Shown here piece after piece: positions 20,496-33,243 of a stretch of 64,000 nt of DNA; positions within the stretch are counted from its first letter, which is position 1, and every line of letters starts with the position of its first letter. Source of the DNA: Agromyces intestinalis (GTDB taxonomy: Bacteria > Actinomycetota > Actinomycetes > Actinomycetales > Microbacteriaceae); assembly GCF_008365295.1 (NCBI RefSeq), contig NZ_CP043505.1, forward strand, positions 310,001-374,000. The letters are read 5' to 3'. A program made the position numbers and the translations under genes. Under the pieces are notes generated by a model. It was not told the DNA's origin. It saw only the letters and a list, made by a program, of their open reading frames with translations, and did not search any database.

Positions 20496-21298
20496 CGGGC
20501 TCCTCCTGTCAGGCCCTCGATACGACCCATCCATTCTGTCGGATGCCCGGGCGCACCCGGCCGCAGATGCACGAGGAACTCGCGATTGCCGTGGGTGCCG
20601 GCGATTGGGGAGGAGAGCACGCCGCCGACGCCGAGACCGAGGTCGAAGCCGGCCCACAGCACACCGGCGACCGCGTCCGCCTGCAGCGCGGAGTCGCGCA
20701 CCACGCCCTCGCGGACACCCCCGCGACCCACCTCGAACTGCGGCTTCACGAGCAGCACGAACTCGGCGTCCTCACGAGCGGTCTGCCGAAGCGCGGGCAA
20801 CACCGTGGTGAGGGAGATGAACGAGAGGTCGGCGGTGACGAGTGTCGGCCGCTCGTCGACGCCCGTCAGCTCCGCCAGCCGCTCGGCGTCGAGATCGCGC
20901 ACGTTGCATCCCTCGACGAGGACGAGTCCCGCCGCACCGGCCAACGACGGCGCGAGCTGGCCGTGCCCGACGTCGATCGCGAGCACCGTGCGGGCTCCGC
21001 GCTCGAGCAGCACCTGGCTGAACCCGCCGGTCGACGCGCCCGCGTCGAGCGCTACGCGATCGGCTGGATCCACCGCGAACCCGTCCAGGGCTGCGATGAG
21101 CTTGTGCGCGGCGCGACTCACGTAGTGGTCGACCTGGTCGACCTCGAGTCGGGCGTCGTCGTCGACCCGGTGCGACGGCTTCACTACCGGTTGGCCGTCG
21201 ACGCGCACCGCACCCGACGCGATGAGCGTCGCCGCGTGGGTCCGCGAGCGGGCGAGCCCGGCGTCGGCCAACGCCGAGTCGAGGCGTCGCTGCGCCAC
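20492..21298 (-). CDS. tlyA: TlyA-family rRNA (cytidine-2'-O)-methyltransferase
   Basis: A 268-residue protein with an N-terminal S4 RNA-binding domain (RRLDSALADAGLARSRTHAATLI) and an FtsJ-like Rossmann methyltransferase domain: VALDAGASTGGFSQVLLERGA for S-adenosylmethionine binding, then TADLSFISL and LLVKPQFEVG. In mycobacteria TlyA methylates cytidines in 16S and 23S rRNA (established); the same is expected here. Start is GTG at 21298, 3 nt after the small acidic gene. Confidence 0.93.
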   Translation of the reverse strand: MAQRRLDSALADAGLARSRTHAATLIASGAVRVDGQPVVKPSHRVDDDARLEVDQVDHYVSRAAHKLIAALDGFAVDPADRVALDAGASTGGFSQVLLERGARTVLAIDVGHGQLAPSLAGAAGLVLVEGCNVRDLDAERLAELTGVDERPTLVTADLSFISLTTVLPALRQTAREDAEFVLLVKPQFEVGRGGVREGVVRDSALQADAVAGVLWAGFDLGLGVGGVLSSPIAGTHGNREFLVHLRPGAPGHPTEWMGRIEGLTGGAR

Positions 21299-21301
21299 CC
21301 G

Positions 21302-21571
21302 TCAGCCGCCCTCGGCCGGATCGGACTGCTCGAGCGCCTCGCGCAGCCGATCGACCAGCGACTGGTAGCGGGCGCCGCGCTCGGCGAGCGGTGCACCCTC
21401 GATCGCGTCGAGCTCGTCGCCGATCTGCGAGGCGCGCTCGTCGGCCGTCGCGGCGTCGCCCGCGCCCTCGGCCTCGACCTCGTCGGGAACCGCGCGCGCC
21501 TGATCGGATGCTTCGTCGGTGCTCACGCCCTCAACGCTACCCCGGCCCGCCGACGGCGCCTCGGTGCTCAC
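21302..21571 (-). CDS. Small acidic hypothetical protein between HAD phosphatase and tlyA
   Basis: An 89-residue protein if it starts at GTG 21571, which overlaps the HAD stop by 4 bp (GTGA); a second GTG at 21526 in the same frame, also followed by AGCACCGA, would give 74 residues. The N-terminal half is acidic and Ala-rich with no predicted fold; the C-terminal half (LAERGARYQSLVDRLREALEQ) is a likely helix or coiled coil. No family is recognised. Small genes at this place are common in Actinobacteria. Coupling favours the longer form. Confidence 0.6.
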   Translation of the reverse strand: MSTEAPSAGRGSVEGVSTDEASDQARAVPDEVEAEGAGDAATADERASQIGDELDAIEGAPLAERGARYQSLVDRLREALEQSDPAEGG

Positions 21572-22584
21572 GCGTACAGGCGCTCGGGAACCTCGAGCGC
21601 GTGGATCGGCGAGCCCGACTCCCAGATCACGGCGCACGCGGCGCGCAGGGCGTCGAGCCCTTCGCCCGACTCGACCACGACCCGGCGCCCGTCGAGGCGC
21701 ACACGGGCGCCACGGACCCGCACGCCGCCGCGTACCCGTTCGATCTCGGGATACGGCTCGTGCAGCTCGCGGAGGTCGCCGAGCAGGTAATCGGGCCGGC
21801 TCGCCGCGTCCGCGGCGAGCACCTGCTTCGCGCGGTCGATTCCCGTGAGCACGACCGCCGACCTCATTCCGGCACGGTTCGCACCGAGGATGTCGGTGTC
21901 GAGCCGGTCGCCGACCACGAGCGGATGCTCCGCGCCGAAGCGCGCCCGCGCCTCCTCGAAGATCGGGGTCTCGGGCTTGCCCGCCACGAGCGGGAACCGC
22001 CCGACCGCGGTGTGCACCGCCGAGACCAACGTGCCGTTGCCCGGCGCGATGCCCCTCGCCACGGGGATCGTCCAGTCCATGTTCGTCGCGATCCACGGGA
22101 TTCCGTGCTCGTCGGCGAACCCGCCGGCGTTCAACGCGAACGCCGCCTCCGCCAACTGCGTCCAACCCACGTCGGGCGCGAACCCCTGCACCACCGCATC
22201 CGGACCATCGTCGGCCGAGCGCGTCACGCGGTAGCCGTGCCGGTCCAGTTCGGTGACGATCCCCTCGCCGCCGACCACCAGCACGAGCGCGCCTGGCTCG
22301 ACGACACCGGCGAGCAGGCGCATGGCCGCCTGCGGCGACGTGACGACATCGGTCGGCGCGACGGTGAGTCCCAGCTCCGCGAGATGGGCGGCGACGGATG
22401 CATCGCTGCGCGACGCGTTGTTCGTGATGTATCCGACCGCCCGGTCGCGGCGCGCGAGGTTCAGCGCCTCGACCGCGTGCGGAATCGCATGCGGCCCCTG
22501 GTAGACGACGCCGTCGAGATCGGCGAACACGGCGTCGACGCCGTCGAGCGGCGTGCGCGACTCAGTCCTGCGGAACAGCGCCAT
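21568..22584 (-). CDS. HAD-superfamily phosphatase, NagD type (class IIA)
   Basis: A 338-residue HAD hydrolase. Motif I is VFADLDGVVYQG (about residues 20-31) with the nucleophilic Asp; YITNNASRSD is motif II; the class IIA cap domain follows (residues 90-190); and VVGDRLDTDILGANRAGM is motif IV. The substrate is unknown; relatives act on small sugar phosphates, nucleotides or glycerol phosphate. ATG 22584 overlaps the TPR gene by 23 bp. The last 60 residues go beyond the common HAD core (RVRGGVRVRGARVRLDGRR). Confidence 0.9.
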   Translation of the reverse strand: MALFRRTESRTPLDGVDAVFADLDGVVYQGPHAIPHAVEALNLARRDRAVGYITNNASRSDASVAAHLAELGLTVAPTDVVTSPQAAMRLLAGVVEPGALVLVVGGEGIVTELDRHGYRVTRSADDGPDAVVQGFAPDVGWTQLAEAAFALNAGGFADEHGIPWIATNMDWTIPVARGIAPGNGTLVSAVHTAVGRFPLVAGKPETPIFEEARARFGAEHPLVVGDRLDTDILGANRAGMRSAVVLTGIDRAKQVLAADAASRPDYLLGDLRELHEPYPEIERVRGGVRVRGARVRLDGRRVVVESGEGLDALRAACAVIWESGSPIHALEVPERLYA

Positions 22585-24481
22585 CGCCGTCCTCGGAGCG
22601 AACAGGATCCGTCTCGGCGAGCAGTTCGGCCACCTCGGGCTCGATCGCGTCCTCGGGTGCGGACTCGGCCGAGGCATCCGTTTCGAGGTCGTCGACCTCG
22701 GCCGTGTCCTCGACCTCGATCTCGACCTCGATCTCGTCATCGGGGTCGTTCTGCGCGACGGCCTCGTCCGCGACGTCGGCTTCGTCCTCGACCGGTGTCG
22801 CGGGCTCCTCGAGGGGCACCTCGTCGATCTCGTAGACCTCGAAGATCTCCGCGTCGGCAGGCTCCGCGAGCGCCTCCGCCGCGTGCTCCGCGAGAGCGCG
22901 CCAGTCGGATGCCTCGACGGCGCGTCCGAGCTCATCGAGCACCTCGGCGTATGCGGAGAACAGCGCGGGGCTGTAGCTGAACGCACGCGCGCGATCGAGC
23001 TGCGGGATCTCGAGTTCGGCCAACGCGAGCTCGGGCTGTTCGAGGTCGAGCCGCGCGCCCGACATCGCGATCGCGAGCGCGACCTGCACAGGGGCGGCGA
23101 GCGTGGTCCGATCGACCGAACGACCGAGCTCGAGCGCACGGTCGGGCCGCCCGACGCCGCGCTCGCTGTCGACCATCAGCGGCAGCTGGTCGTTCTTGCC
23201 CGAGATGCGGCGGTAGGTGCGCAGCTCGCGCAGCGCGAGCGCGAAATCGCCGGTTTCGTAGGCGGTGATCGCGAGCGTCTCGCGAACGACCGCGATGCGC
23301 CCGGCACGTCGTGCGGCCGCGAGGGCGTGACGGTGAGCGAGCGGTGCGTCTTCGAGCAGCAACTCGGATGCCGCGGCGAGGTGCCGCGCGACCCACTCGG
23401 CGTTCTCCTTGCTCAGGGTCTTCAGCTCGGCGCGAGCCTCGCGGTTGAGCGACCGCGGTTCGATGTGCTCGGGCACCAGCGGATCGTCGTGACGCGGCCG
23501 GTCCTCGTAGGGGCGCGGTCGGTCCTCATAGGGACGCGAGGACGCGGGCCGGTCGCTCCGCGACCAGCTGTCGGTGCGCCCGCGCTGCGGGCGGCCGTCA
23601 TGCCGATCGTCTCGCGACCCGCCGTACGCGGGCTTCCCGCCGCGACGGTCGTCACGCTGTGCACCCGATTGGCCGCCGCGGTGATCGTCGTTCCGACGGT
23701 ACCCCGACTGCCGCGCAGCGCCACGGTCGTCGCCGCTTCGCGGAGGCCGACGGTCGTCGGAACCAGCGCGGTAGCCGCCGGATCGGCGATCCTCACCGTC
23801 TCGCCGATACCCACTGGTGGGCCGACCCTCGCCCTGCGGACGATACCCACCGCCCGAACGGCGGTCGTCTCCATCACGGCGATACCCACCGCCGGATTGG
23901 CGCGCATCGCCCTGTGGCCGGTATCCGCCACTCGAACGACGGTCGTCTCCATCACGGCGATACCCGCCCGACTGACGATCACCGCCCTGCGGACGATACC
24001 CACCGCCCGAGCGGCGATCCTCGCCATCCCGGCGGTATCCACCGCCCGAGCGGCGATCCTCGCCATCCCGGCGGTTTCCGCCGCCGGACGGGCGCGCATC
24101 ACCGTGTGGCCGGTATCCGCCACCGGAACGACGGTCGTCTCCATCACGGCGATACCCGCCCGATTGACGATCACCGCCCTGCGCCCGGTACCCACCACTC
24201 GAACGGCGATCCTCACCATCACGGCGATACCCACTCTGGGGCGATCCGGTGGCGCCGTCGCGACGCGGACGATCGGACCGGCGCCGGTCGTCGGCGGAGC
24301 GGTCGCCACCGTAGCCGGCTCGCGCTGCGGATCCCTGCGAACGGGGGCGGTCGTACGACTTCCGCTCCCGGCCGTCGCGCTGCTGGCCGCGTCCGCCGCG
24401 GTCGTCTCGGTTGTTCGACGAGGGCTCTCGTCGACGGTCCGGCCGGTCGTCTCCGACCGGGCCTTGACTCGAATCGCTCAC
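22562..24481 (-). CDS. TPR-type protein with Arg/Gly-rich N-terminal repeats and acidic tail
   Basis: A 639-residue protein of three parts. Residues 1 to about 330 are disordered and rich in Arg, Gly, Asp and Ser, with tandem units such as YRRDGEDRRSGGG alternating with YRPQGGDRQSGG. Residues about 335-545 are helical and TPR-like (RHALAAARRAGRIAVVRETLAI, ALALRELRTYRRISG). The last 95 residues are strongly acidic. Arg/Gly-rich tails often bind RNA, but no function is established here. It is the first gene after the rRNA terminator and heads the long minus-strand chain. GTG start at 24481, with AGAGGA upstream. Two copies of the 11-mer lie in it. Confidence 0.75.
   Translation of the reverse strand: MSDSSQGPVGDDRPDRRREPSSNNRDDRGGRGQQRDGRERKSYDRPRSQGSAARAGYGGDRSADDRRRSDRPRRDGATGSPQSGYRRDGEDRRSSGGYRAQGGDRQSGGYRRDGDDRRSGGGYRPHGDARPSGGGNRRDGEDRRSGGGYRRDGEDRRSGGGYRPQGGDRQSGGYRRDGDDRRSSGGYRPQGDARQSGGGYRRDGDDRRSGGGYRPQGEGRPTSGYRRDGEDRRSGGYRAGSDDRRPPRSGDDRGAARQSGYRRNDDHRGGQSGAQRDDRRGGKPAYGGSRDDRHDGRPQRGRTDSWSRSDRPASSRPYEDRPRPYEDRPRHDDPLVPEHIEPRSLNREARAELKTLSKENAEWVARHLAAASELLLEDAPLAHRHALAAARRAGRIAVVRETLAITAYETGDFALALRELRTYRRISGKNDQLPLMVDSERGVGRPDRALELGRSVDRTTLAAPVQVALAIAMSGARLDLEQPELALAELEIPQLDRARAFSYSPALFSAYAEVLDELGRAVEASDWRALAEHAAEALAEPADAEIFEVYEIDEVPLEEPATPVEDEADVADEAVAQNDPDDEIEVEIEVEDTAEVDDLETDASAESAPEDAIEPEVAELLAETDPVRSEDGDGAVPQD
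23770..24240 (-). repeat. In-frame minisatellite encoding Arg/Gly-rich units
   Basis: About a dozen degenerate units of 36-39 bp inside the TPR gene. Seven units read (Y/N)RRDG(E/D)DRRS and at least five read YR(P/A)(Q/H)G; the two kinds partly alternate, giving a higher-order period of about 25 codons. The spacing and varying synonymous sites point to expansion and contraction by slippage or recombination. Confidence 0.8.
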
Positions 24482-24500
24482 GAGAGTCCTCTCGACATGG

Positions 24501-24516
24501 GAGTCCGTTCGGACTC
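24501..24516 (-). promoter_or_regulatory. Hairpin in the 5' region of the TPR gene
   Basis: GAGTCC (24501-24506) and GGACTC (24511-24516) flank GTTC, about 20 bp upstream of the GTG start and between it and the rRNA terminator. It may shape the mRNA leader; function is not known. Confidence 0.35.
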
Positions 24517-24556
24517 AACCGTACTGCGGCCGGCTTCGAGCCGGCCGAAAACACGA

Positions 24557-24586
24557 AAGGGGCCACCCGTCCTCGGGTGGCCCCTT
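24557..24586 (-). terminator. Rho-independent terminator of the rRNA operon
   Basis: A perfect 13-bp stem, AAGGGGCCACCCG (24557-24569) and CGGGTGGCCCCTT (24574-24586), loop TCCT. On the minus strand it is followed by TCGTGTTTTC. It lies 13 bp past the 5S rRNA. Confidence 0.9.
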
Positions 24587-24599
24587 CGCTCAATGAATG

Positions 24600-24715
24600 T
24601 CCGGCGGTGTCCTACTCTCCCACAGGGTCGCCCCTGCAGTACCATCGGCGCTGTCAGTCTTAGCTTCCGGGTTCGGAATGTGTCCGGGCGTTTCCCTGAC
24701 GCTATGGCCGCCGAA
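24600..24715 (-). rRNA. rrf: 5S ribosomal RNA
   Basis: About 116 nt. The ends TTCGGCGGCCATAGCG and ACACCGCCGGA pair as helix I, and CCCGGACACATTCCGAACCCGGAAG is the conserved loop B/C region (positions 24655-24690). It follows 23S and precedes the terminator. Ends are set by helix I. Confidence 0.95.
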
Positions 24716-24823
24716 ACTCTAGAACCAACGTGCCCGCCCGGGTGGGTGGGGGTTGGTGGTCTGTGTTTCGAACACTGTTCTGTTGTCGGTGTTCTGTGTT
24801 GTGTGTTGGGTTTCCGTCTGAAG

Positions 24824-24847
24824 GGAACCACAGAGTGGACGCGAGCA
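24824..24847 (-). ncRNA. 3' strand of the 23S processing stem
   Basis: AGTGGACGCGAGCA (+ strand 24834-24847) is the exact reverse complement of 28130-28143 in the 16S-23S spacer. In the transcript the two pair across the 23S rRNA, extended to about 24 positions with three mismatches. Such stems are RNase III targets in bacterial rRNA maturation (established); their identity here is inferred from pairing and position. Confidence 0.75.
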
Positions 24848-24879
24848 ACCAGGAAATTCCTTTGAACTGGAATGTGGGG

Positions 24880-29970
<5,091 letters not shown>

Positions 29971-30342
29971 AAACTTGGCCCCAACCACCCCAAAAGAGCA
30001 GCCAGGAAATTCAATCACTGACAGAGAAACAACTGACTCTCGCCAAATTGTCCATCAATCAAAGGAATCCCACCCACCCCAAAAAAGAGGCAGGACAGGG
30101 TTCAAAAATTGGCATTGAACATAGTGCACGCTGTTGAGTTCTCAAGAAACGGACGCTCTCGCTTCGTCACCCCAACGGATGGTTCACTCGAGGCTTACGT
30201 CTCCACCCGGGCATCCTGTGAAGGACGGATCCGAATGCTTCGACCAGGCGGAACCGAGTGGCTCGTTCTGATCGGGAATCGCTGCTAGTTGAGGGCCGGT
30301 GAGCTTCTCGCTCTCCCGCGCCCTTTGCGGCAACGAGTGATT
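29971..30342 (-). other. Leader of the rRNA operon
   Basis: About 370 nt between the promoter and 16S with no gene. It holds TTGAGAACTCAACAG (rc of 30131-30145), an actinobacterial rrn leader element thought to serve antitermination, and CTATGTTCAATG (rc of 30113-30124), which can pair with the spacer at 28351-28361 with one bulged base to form a 16S processing stem. Confidence 0.7.
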
Positions 30343-30371
30343 ACTCTACGGAGATCCACTCCCTCCTGCAA
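30343..30371 (-). promoter_or_regulatory. Candidate rRNA operon promoter
   Basis: Minus strand TTGCAG (rc of 30366-30371), a 17-nt spacer, then TAGAGT (rc of 30343-30348). It lies about 370 bp before the 16S gene and is the best -35/-10 pair in the region. Other promoters may exist. Confidence 0.55.
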
Positions 30372-30444
30372 CTCGGGCTTGCATCCCGGGCGTGTCGCGC
30401 GGATTCCTGCGGATCTCGCTCGCAGCACAGGAGGGGCGCCGAGG

Positions 30445-31395
30445 TCACGTAACAGCGTTCATCCGGGCGAGGTGGGCCTCACTCAGCGGTGAGGCGACGG
30501 CATCCATCGCGACGTCGAGCTGAGCGAGCTTGCTGCCGCCGAGCATGGGTCGAATGCCCCTCGCGACGAGCCAAGCCAGCACGGTCGCCCCTCGGGTCGT
30601 TCCACGCTCGGCTGCCACTTCGTCGAGTACCGCGAGCCGACGCGTGGTTCCGGGGTGGTCGTACACCTCGGGGATCGGCTTCTCGGGGTTGTCGTAGGCG
30701 CCCGAGAGCAGCGGGGTGTACGCCCAGACCTCGAGGCGATGCTCGATCGCGTAGTCGCGTTGCTCATCGCTCAGCACGCCATGCGGGTGCACCACGCCGG
30801 GCGGGAGAGTGCCTGGACGGACGCTCAGGTAGGTCGCGTTCAGCTGCAGGGCGTCGATCGGGATGCTTCGCGTTGCGGCTGCTCGGGCACGCGCACGCTC
30901 CACACGCCACGCTGGATGGTTCGACGCGCCGACTCTGGCCACCTGCCCGGTTGCCGTCAGCTCGCCGAGCGCATCGACGGTCTCTTCGATCGGGGTCGAG
31001 CGGTCCTCCTGGTGAAGCCAGAGCAGGTCGACCCGGTCGACGCCGAGACGGTCGAGGCTCCCCCGGAACGCCTCGGCGACGGCACGGCGCGAGAGCCCGG
31101 CGCGGGCCTGCGGCCAGGAGTCGGCCCACAGCGGCTCGGCGCCGAGCTTGGTCGAGATCTTCACGCGGTCGCGGGCGCCCGGGCGCGCGGCGAGCCAGCG
31201 GCCGATGACTGTTTCGCTGTCGCCGCCGAGGCCGCTCGCACTGGCCCAGAAGCTGTAGCAATCGGCCGTGTCGATCCAGACGCCGCCGCGCTCGACGAAC
31301 CGGTCGAGCAGGGCGAACGAGGTCTCCTCGTCGACGTCGGTGCCGAACATCATCGTGCCGAGCACGAGGGGTGAGGTCTTGGGGTGATCAGTCAT
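30445..31395 (-). CDS. Aldo/keto reductase
   Basis: A 316-residue TIM-barrel oxidoreductase that should reduce carbonyls with NADPH. VWIDTADCYSFW (about residues 42-53) has the catalytic Asp and Tyr, KISTKLG the Lys, and RVDLLWLHQED the His; the C-terminal ARGIRPMLGGSKLAQLD is the cofactor phosphate site. The substrate is not predictable. It is divergent from a MerR gene across a typical MerR spacer palindrome, so it is probably induced by that regulator. Start ATG 31395. Confidence 0.9.
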   Translation of the reverse strand: MTDHPKTSPLVLGTMMFGTDVDEETSFALLDRFVERGGVWIDTADCYSFWASASGLGGDSETVIGRWLAARPGARDRVKISTKLGAEPLWADSWPQARAGLSRRAVAEAFRGSLDRLGVDRVDLLWLHQEDRSTPIEETVDALGELTATGQVARVGASNHPAWRVERARARAAATRSIPIDALQLNATYLSVRPGTLPPGVVHPHGVLSDEQRDYAIEHRLEVWAYTPLLSGAYDNPEKPIPEVYDHPGTTRRLAVLDEVAAERGTTRGATVLAWLVARGIRPMLGGSKLAQLDVAMDAVASPLSEAHLARMNAVT

Positions 31396-31411
31396 GCACC
31401 CAGCCTGCAAT

Positions 31412-31432
31412 CTGGAGTTCGCTCCAGGTCAA
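31412..31432 (-). promoter_or_regulatory. MerR-type operator between the reductase and MerR genes
   Basis: CTGGAG (31412-31417) and CTCCAG (31422-31427) form a perfect inverted repeat with a 4-nt centre. On the minus strand it directly follows TTGACC (rc of 31427-31432), a strong -35, and a 19-nt spacer leads to CAGGCT as a weak -10. Long 19-bp spacers with a dyad are typical of MerR-activated promoters. Confidence 0.7.
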
Positions 31433-31458
31433 GTGCCGGATCGGATTAGGCTGCAGCC

Positions 31459-31839
31459 ATGTCCACCACGTACACCCCCGCTCGCGCCGCCGCGCTCTCG
31501 GGCTTCACCCTCGACACGCTGCGGTACTACGAACGCGAGGGCATCATGCCCGCCGTCGCTCGCACCGCCGGCGGTCACCGGCTCTACTCCGAGGCCGATA
31601 TCTCGACGCTCGGTTTCCTGCGGTGCCTACGGGACACGGGCATGCCGATCGAGCTGCTGAAACGCTACGGGCAGTTGTGCCGCGACGACGACACGCTCGC
31701 CGAGCGCCTCGACCTGCTCCGCGAGCACGCCGCCGGTGTGCAGCAGCAGATCGACGAGCTGCTCGAGCAGCAACGCCGACTCGACGAGAAGATCGGCTGG
31801 TATCGCGGCGAGCTCGATCGTCGCGCCGGCACCGCCTGA
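31459..31839 (+). CDS. MerR-family transcriptional regulator
   Basis: A 126-residue regulator. The N-terminal winged HTH is complete: TPARAAALSGFTLDTLRYYEREGIMP, then RTAGGHRLYSEADISTLGFLRCLRDTGMPIELLKRY; a coiled-coil helix (LREHAAGVQQQIDELLEQQRRLDEKIGWYR) forms the dimer. There is no cysteine-rich metal loop, so it is not a classic metal sensor; NmlR/AdhR-like carbonyl stress sensing is possible given the reductase (inference). Divergent from that gene, convergent with the CoA-transferase. Confidence 0.92.
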   Translation: MSTTYTPARAAALSGFTLDTLRYYEREGIMPAVARTAGGHRLYSEADISTLGFLRCLRDTGMPIELLKRYGQLCRDDDTLAERLDLLREHAAGVQQQIDELLEQQRRLDEKIGWYRGELDRRAGTA

Positions 31840-31858
31840 CCGATCGCCGGAGCCGCAC

Positions 31859-33238
31859 TCACCACCACTGCGGCGGGTCGATGCCCAGCGGGTGAGGCGG
31901 GGCGGTCCATTCGAGCGGGCCTCCGACGCCGGCGACGGCTGGCGCGGTCGTGCGCACCGTGCCACCTGCGAGGTCGAAGGACCGACGGTGCGGCGCGCGC
32001 TCTGCGTCGGACAGTTCGCGCCCAGGTGTACGAACGTTCGTACGTGGAAGAGCCAGGAGTTCGGCCGCGGTGCGCCGGAGGGACAGGGCGACCCGACCGG
32101 TGCGACGCCCGCCGCCGACGAGCTGCGACGTCACCGCGGCGGCGAGCAGGTAACCGGTGGCGTGATCGAGCGCCTGGGCGGGGAGGGTGCCGGGCGCTCC
32201 GTCGTCGCCTTCGATGACCGCGATGCCCGATGCCGCCTGTACGAGGCTGTCGAATCCCCGCTCTTCGCCCGCTTCGGCGCGGTCGCCCCACGCGGATAGC
32301 GACGCGACGAGCAGGTGCGGATGCCGCGCCCGCAGCGCATGGGCGTCGAGCCCGAGCCTCGCCATCGCGGCCGGCCGGTATCCCGTCACCACGACGTCGG
32401 CGTCGCCGACGAGCGCGTCGAACCGCGCTCGATCCGTGCGCGTGTCGAGGTCGAGCAGGCTCGACCGCTTGCCGGCACCCGTGTCGAGGTGCTGCCACTC
32501 GAACTCGGGCAGGCGGGGCGAGTCGACGCGCAGCACGTCGGCGCCGAGCAGCGCGAGCGTGCGCGTGGCGACGGGCCCGGCGATCACGCGGGTGAGGTCG
32601 AGCACGCGCACGCCGTCGAGCGGGCCGTCACGGCCTCGGGATGCCTCGCGGCGCCCCGCGCGCACGGCGAGGTCGTCTCCACCGCTGCCGACGTCGACGA
32701 TCGGGTGCGAGCGCCACGCGGCATCCGCGGCCGGGTCTTCGGCTCGCACGACGACGCACAGCCCGCCCGCCGCGACCACCTCGGCGGCGAGCTCGCCCGC
32801 CGAGCGCGCCAGCATCGCCTCGGCGATGCGATCGCGAGCAGCGCCGTCGGCAATGCCGAGCACGCGCTGCAGCACCGCCGCGTGGTGCGGATAGTTGCCG
32901 TGGGTGCGTACCCAGCCATCGGCGGTGCGCCAGAACCCCGACAGCGGCGACCAGACGTCGGGCGCGCGACCGTCGACGAGCAGGTCGCGGTCGCTCGTGA
33001 ACGCCACCGCGATGCGATCGCCGTCGAGCCGCAGTCGAGTGCGCCGCGCACGGTCGCCATCGCCGGAGGCCCCGGCGAGCGAGGCGGCGGTGACCGACCC
33101 GACGGCCAGCGACGAGACATCCAGCCGGGCCGGAAGCGGAGCCTCGGGCAGCCGATCGAGACGTTCGAGCTCGCCGAGGTCGCGACCGAGCTCCGCCCAG
33201 ACGCGTCCGACGAGTTCGCGGGCGACCTCGTCGGACAC
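31859..33238 (-). CDS. CaiB/BaiF-type (class III) CoA-transferase family protein
   Basis: A 459-residue protein. The usual N-terminal signature of class III CoA-transferases, PLDGVRVLDLTRVIAGPVATRTLALLGADV, appears only around residue 215, followed by GKRSSLLDLDT and a GFDSLVQAASGIAVIEG region. The first 210 residues include FWRTADGWVRTHGNYPHH, which looks like the part that normally comes late in the family. The arrangement is thus permuted or half-duplicated. The acyl substrate is unknown. GTG start at 33238, 5 nt after tyrS. Confidence 0.75.
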   Translation of the reverse strand: MSDEVARELVGRVWAELGRDLGELERLDRLPEAPLPARLDVSSLAVGSVTAASLAGASGDGDRARRTRLRLDGDRIAVAFTSDRDLLVDGRAPDVWSPLSGFWRTADGWVRTHGNYPHHAAVLQRVLGIADGAARDRIAEAMLARSAGELAAEVVAAGGLCVVVRAEDPAADAAWRSHPIVDVGSGGDDLAVRAGRREASRGRDGPLDGVRVLDLTRVIAGPVATRTLALLGADVLRVDSPRLPEFEWQHLDTGAGKRSSLLDLDTRTDRARFDALVGDADVVVTGYRPAAMARLGLDAHALRARHPHLLVASLSAWGDRAEAGEERGFDSLVQAASGIAVIEGDDGAPGTLPAQALDHATGYLLAAAVTSQLVGGGRRTGRVALSLRRTAAELLALPRTNVRTPGRELSDAERAPHRRSFDLAGGTVRTTAPAVAGVGGPLEWTAPPHPLGIDPPQWW

Positions 33239-33243
33239 CGCGC

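Noticed and set aside
23770..24240. CRISPR-like regular repeats
   Set aside because: The repeats are in frame, degenerate, without unique spacers of constant length, and encode YRRDG-type peptide units in the TPR gene; there are no cas genes.
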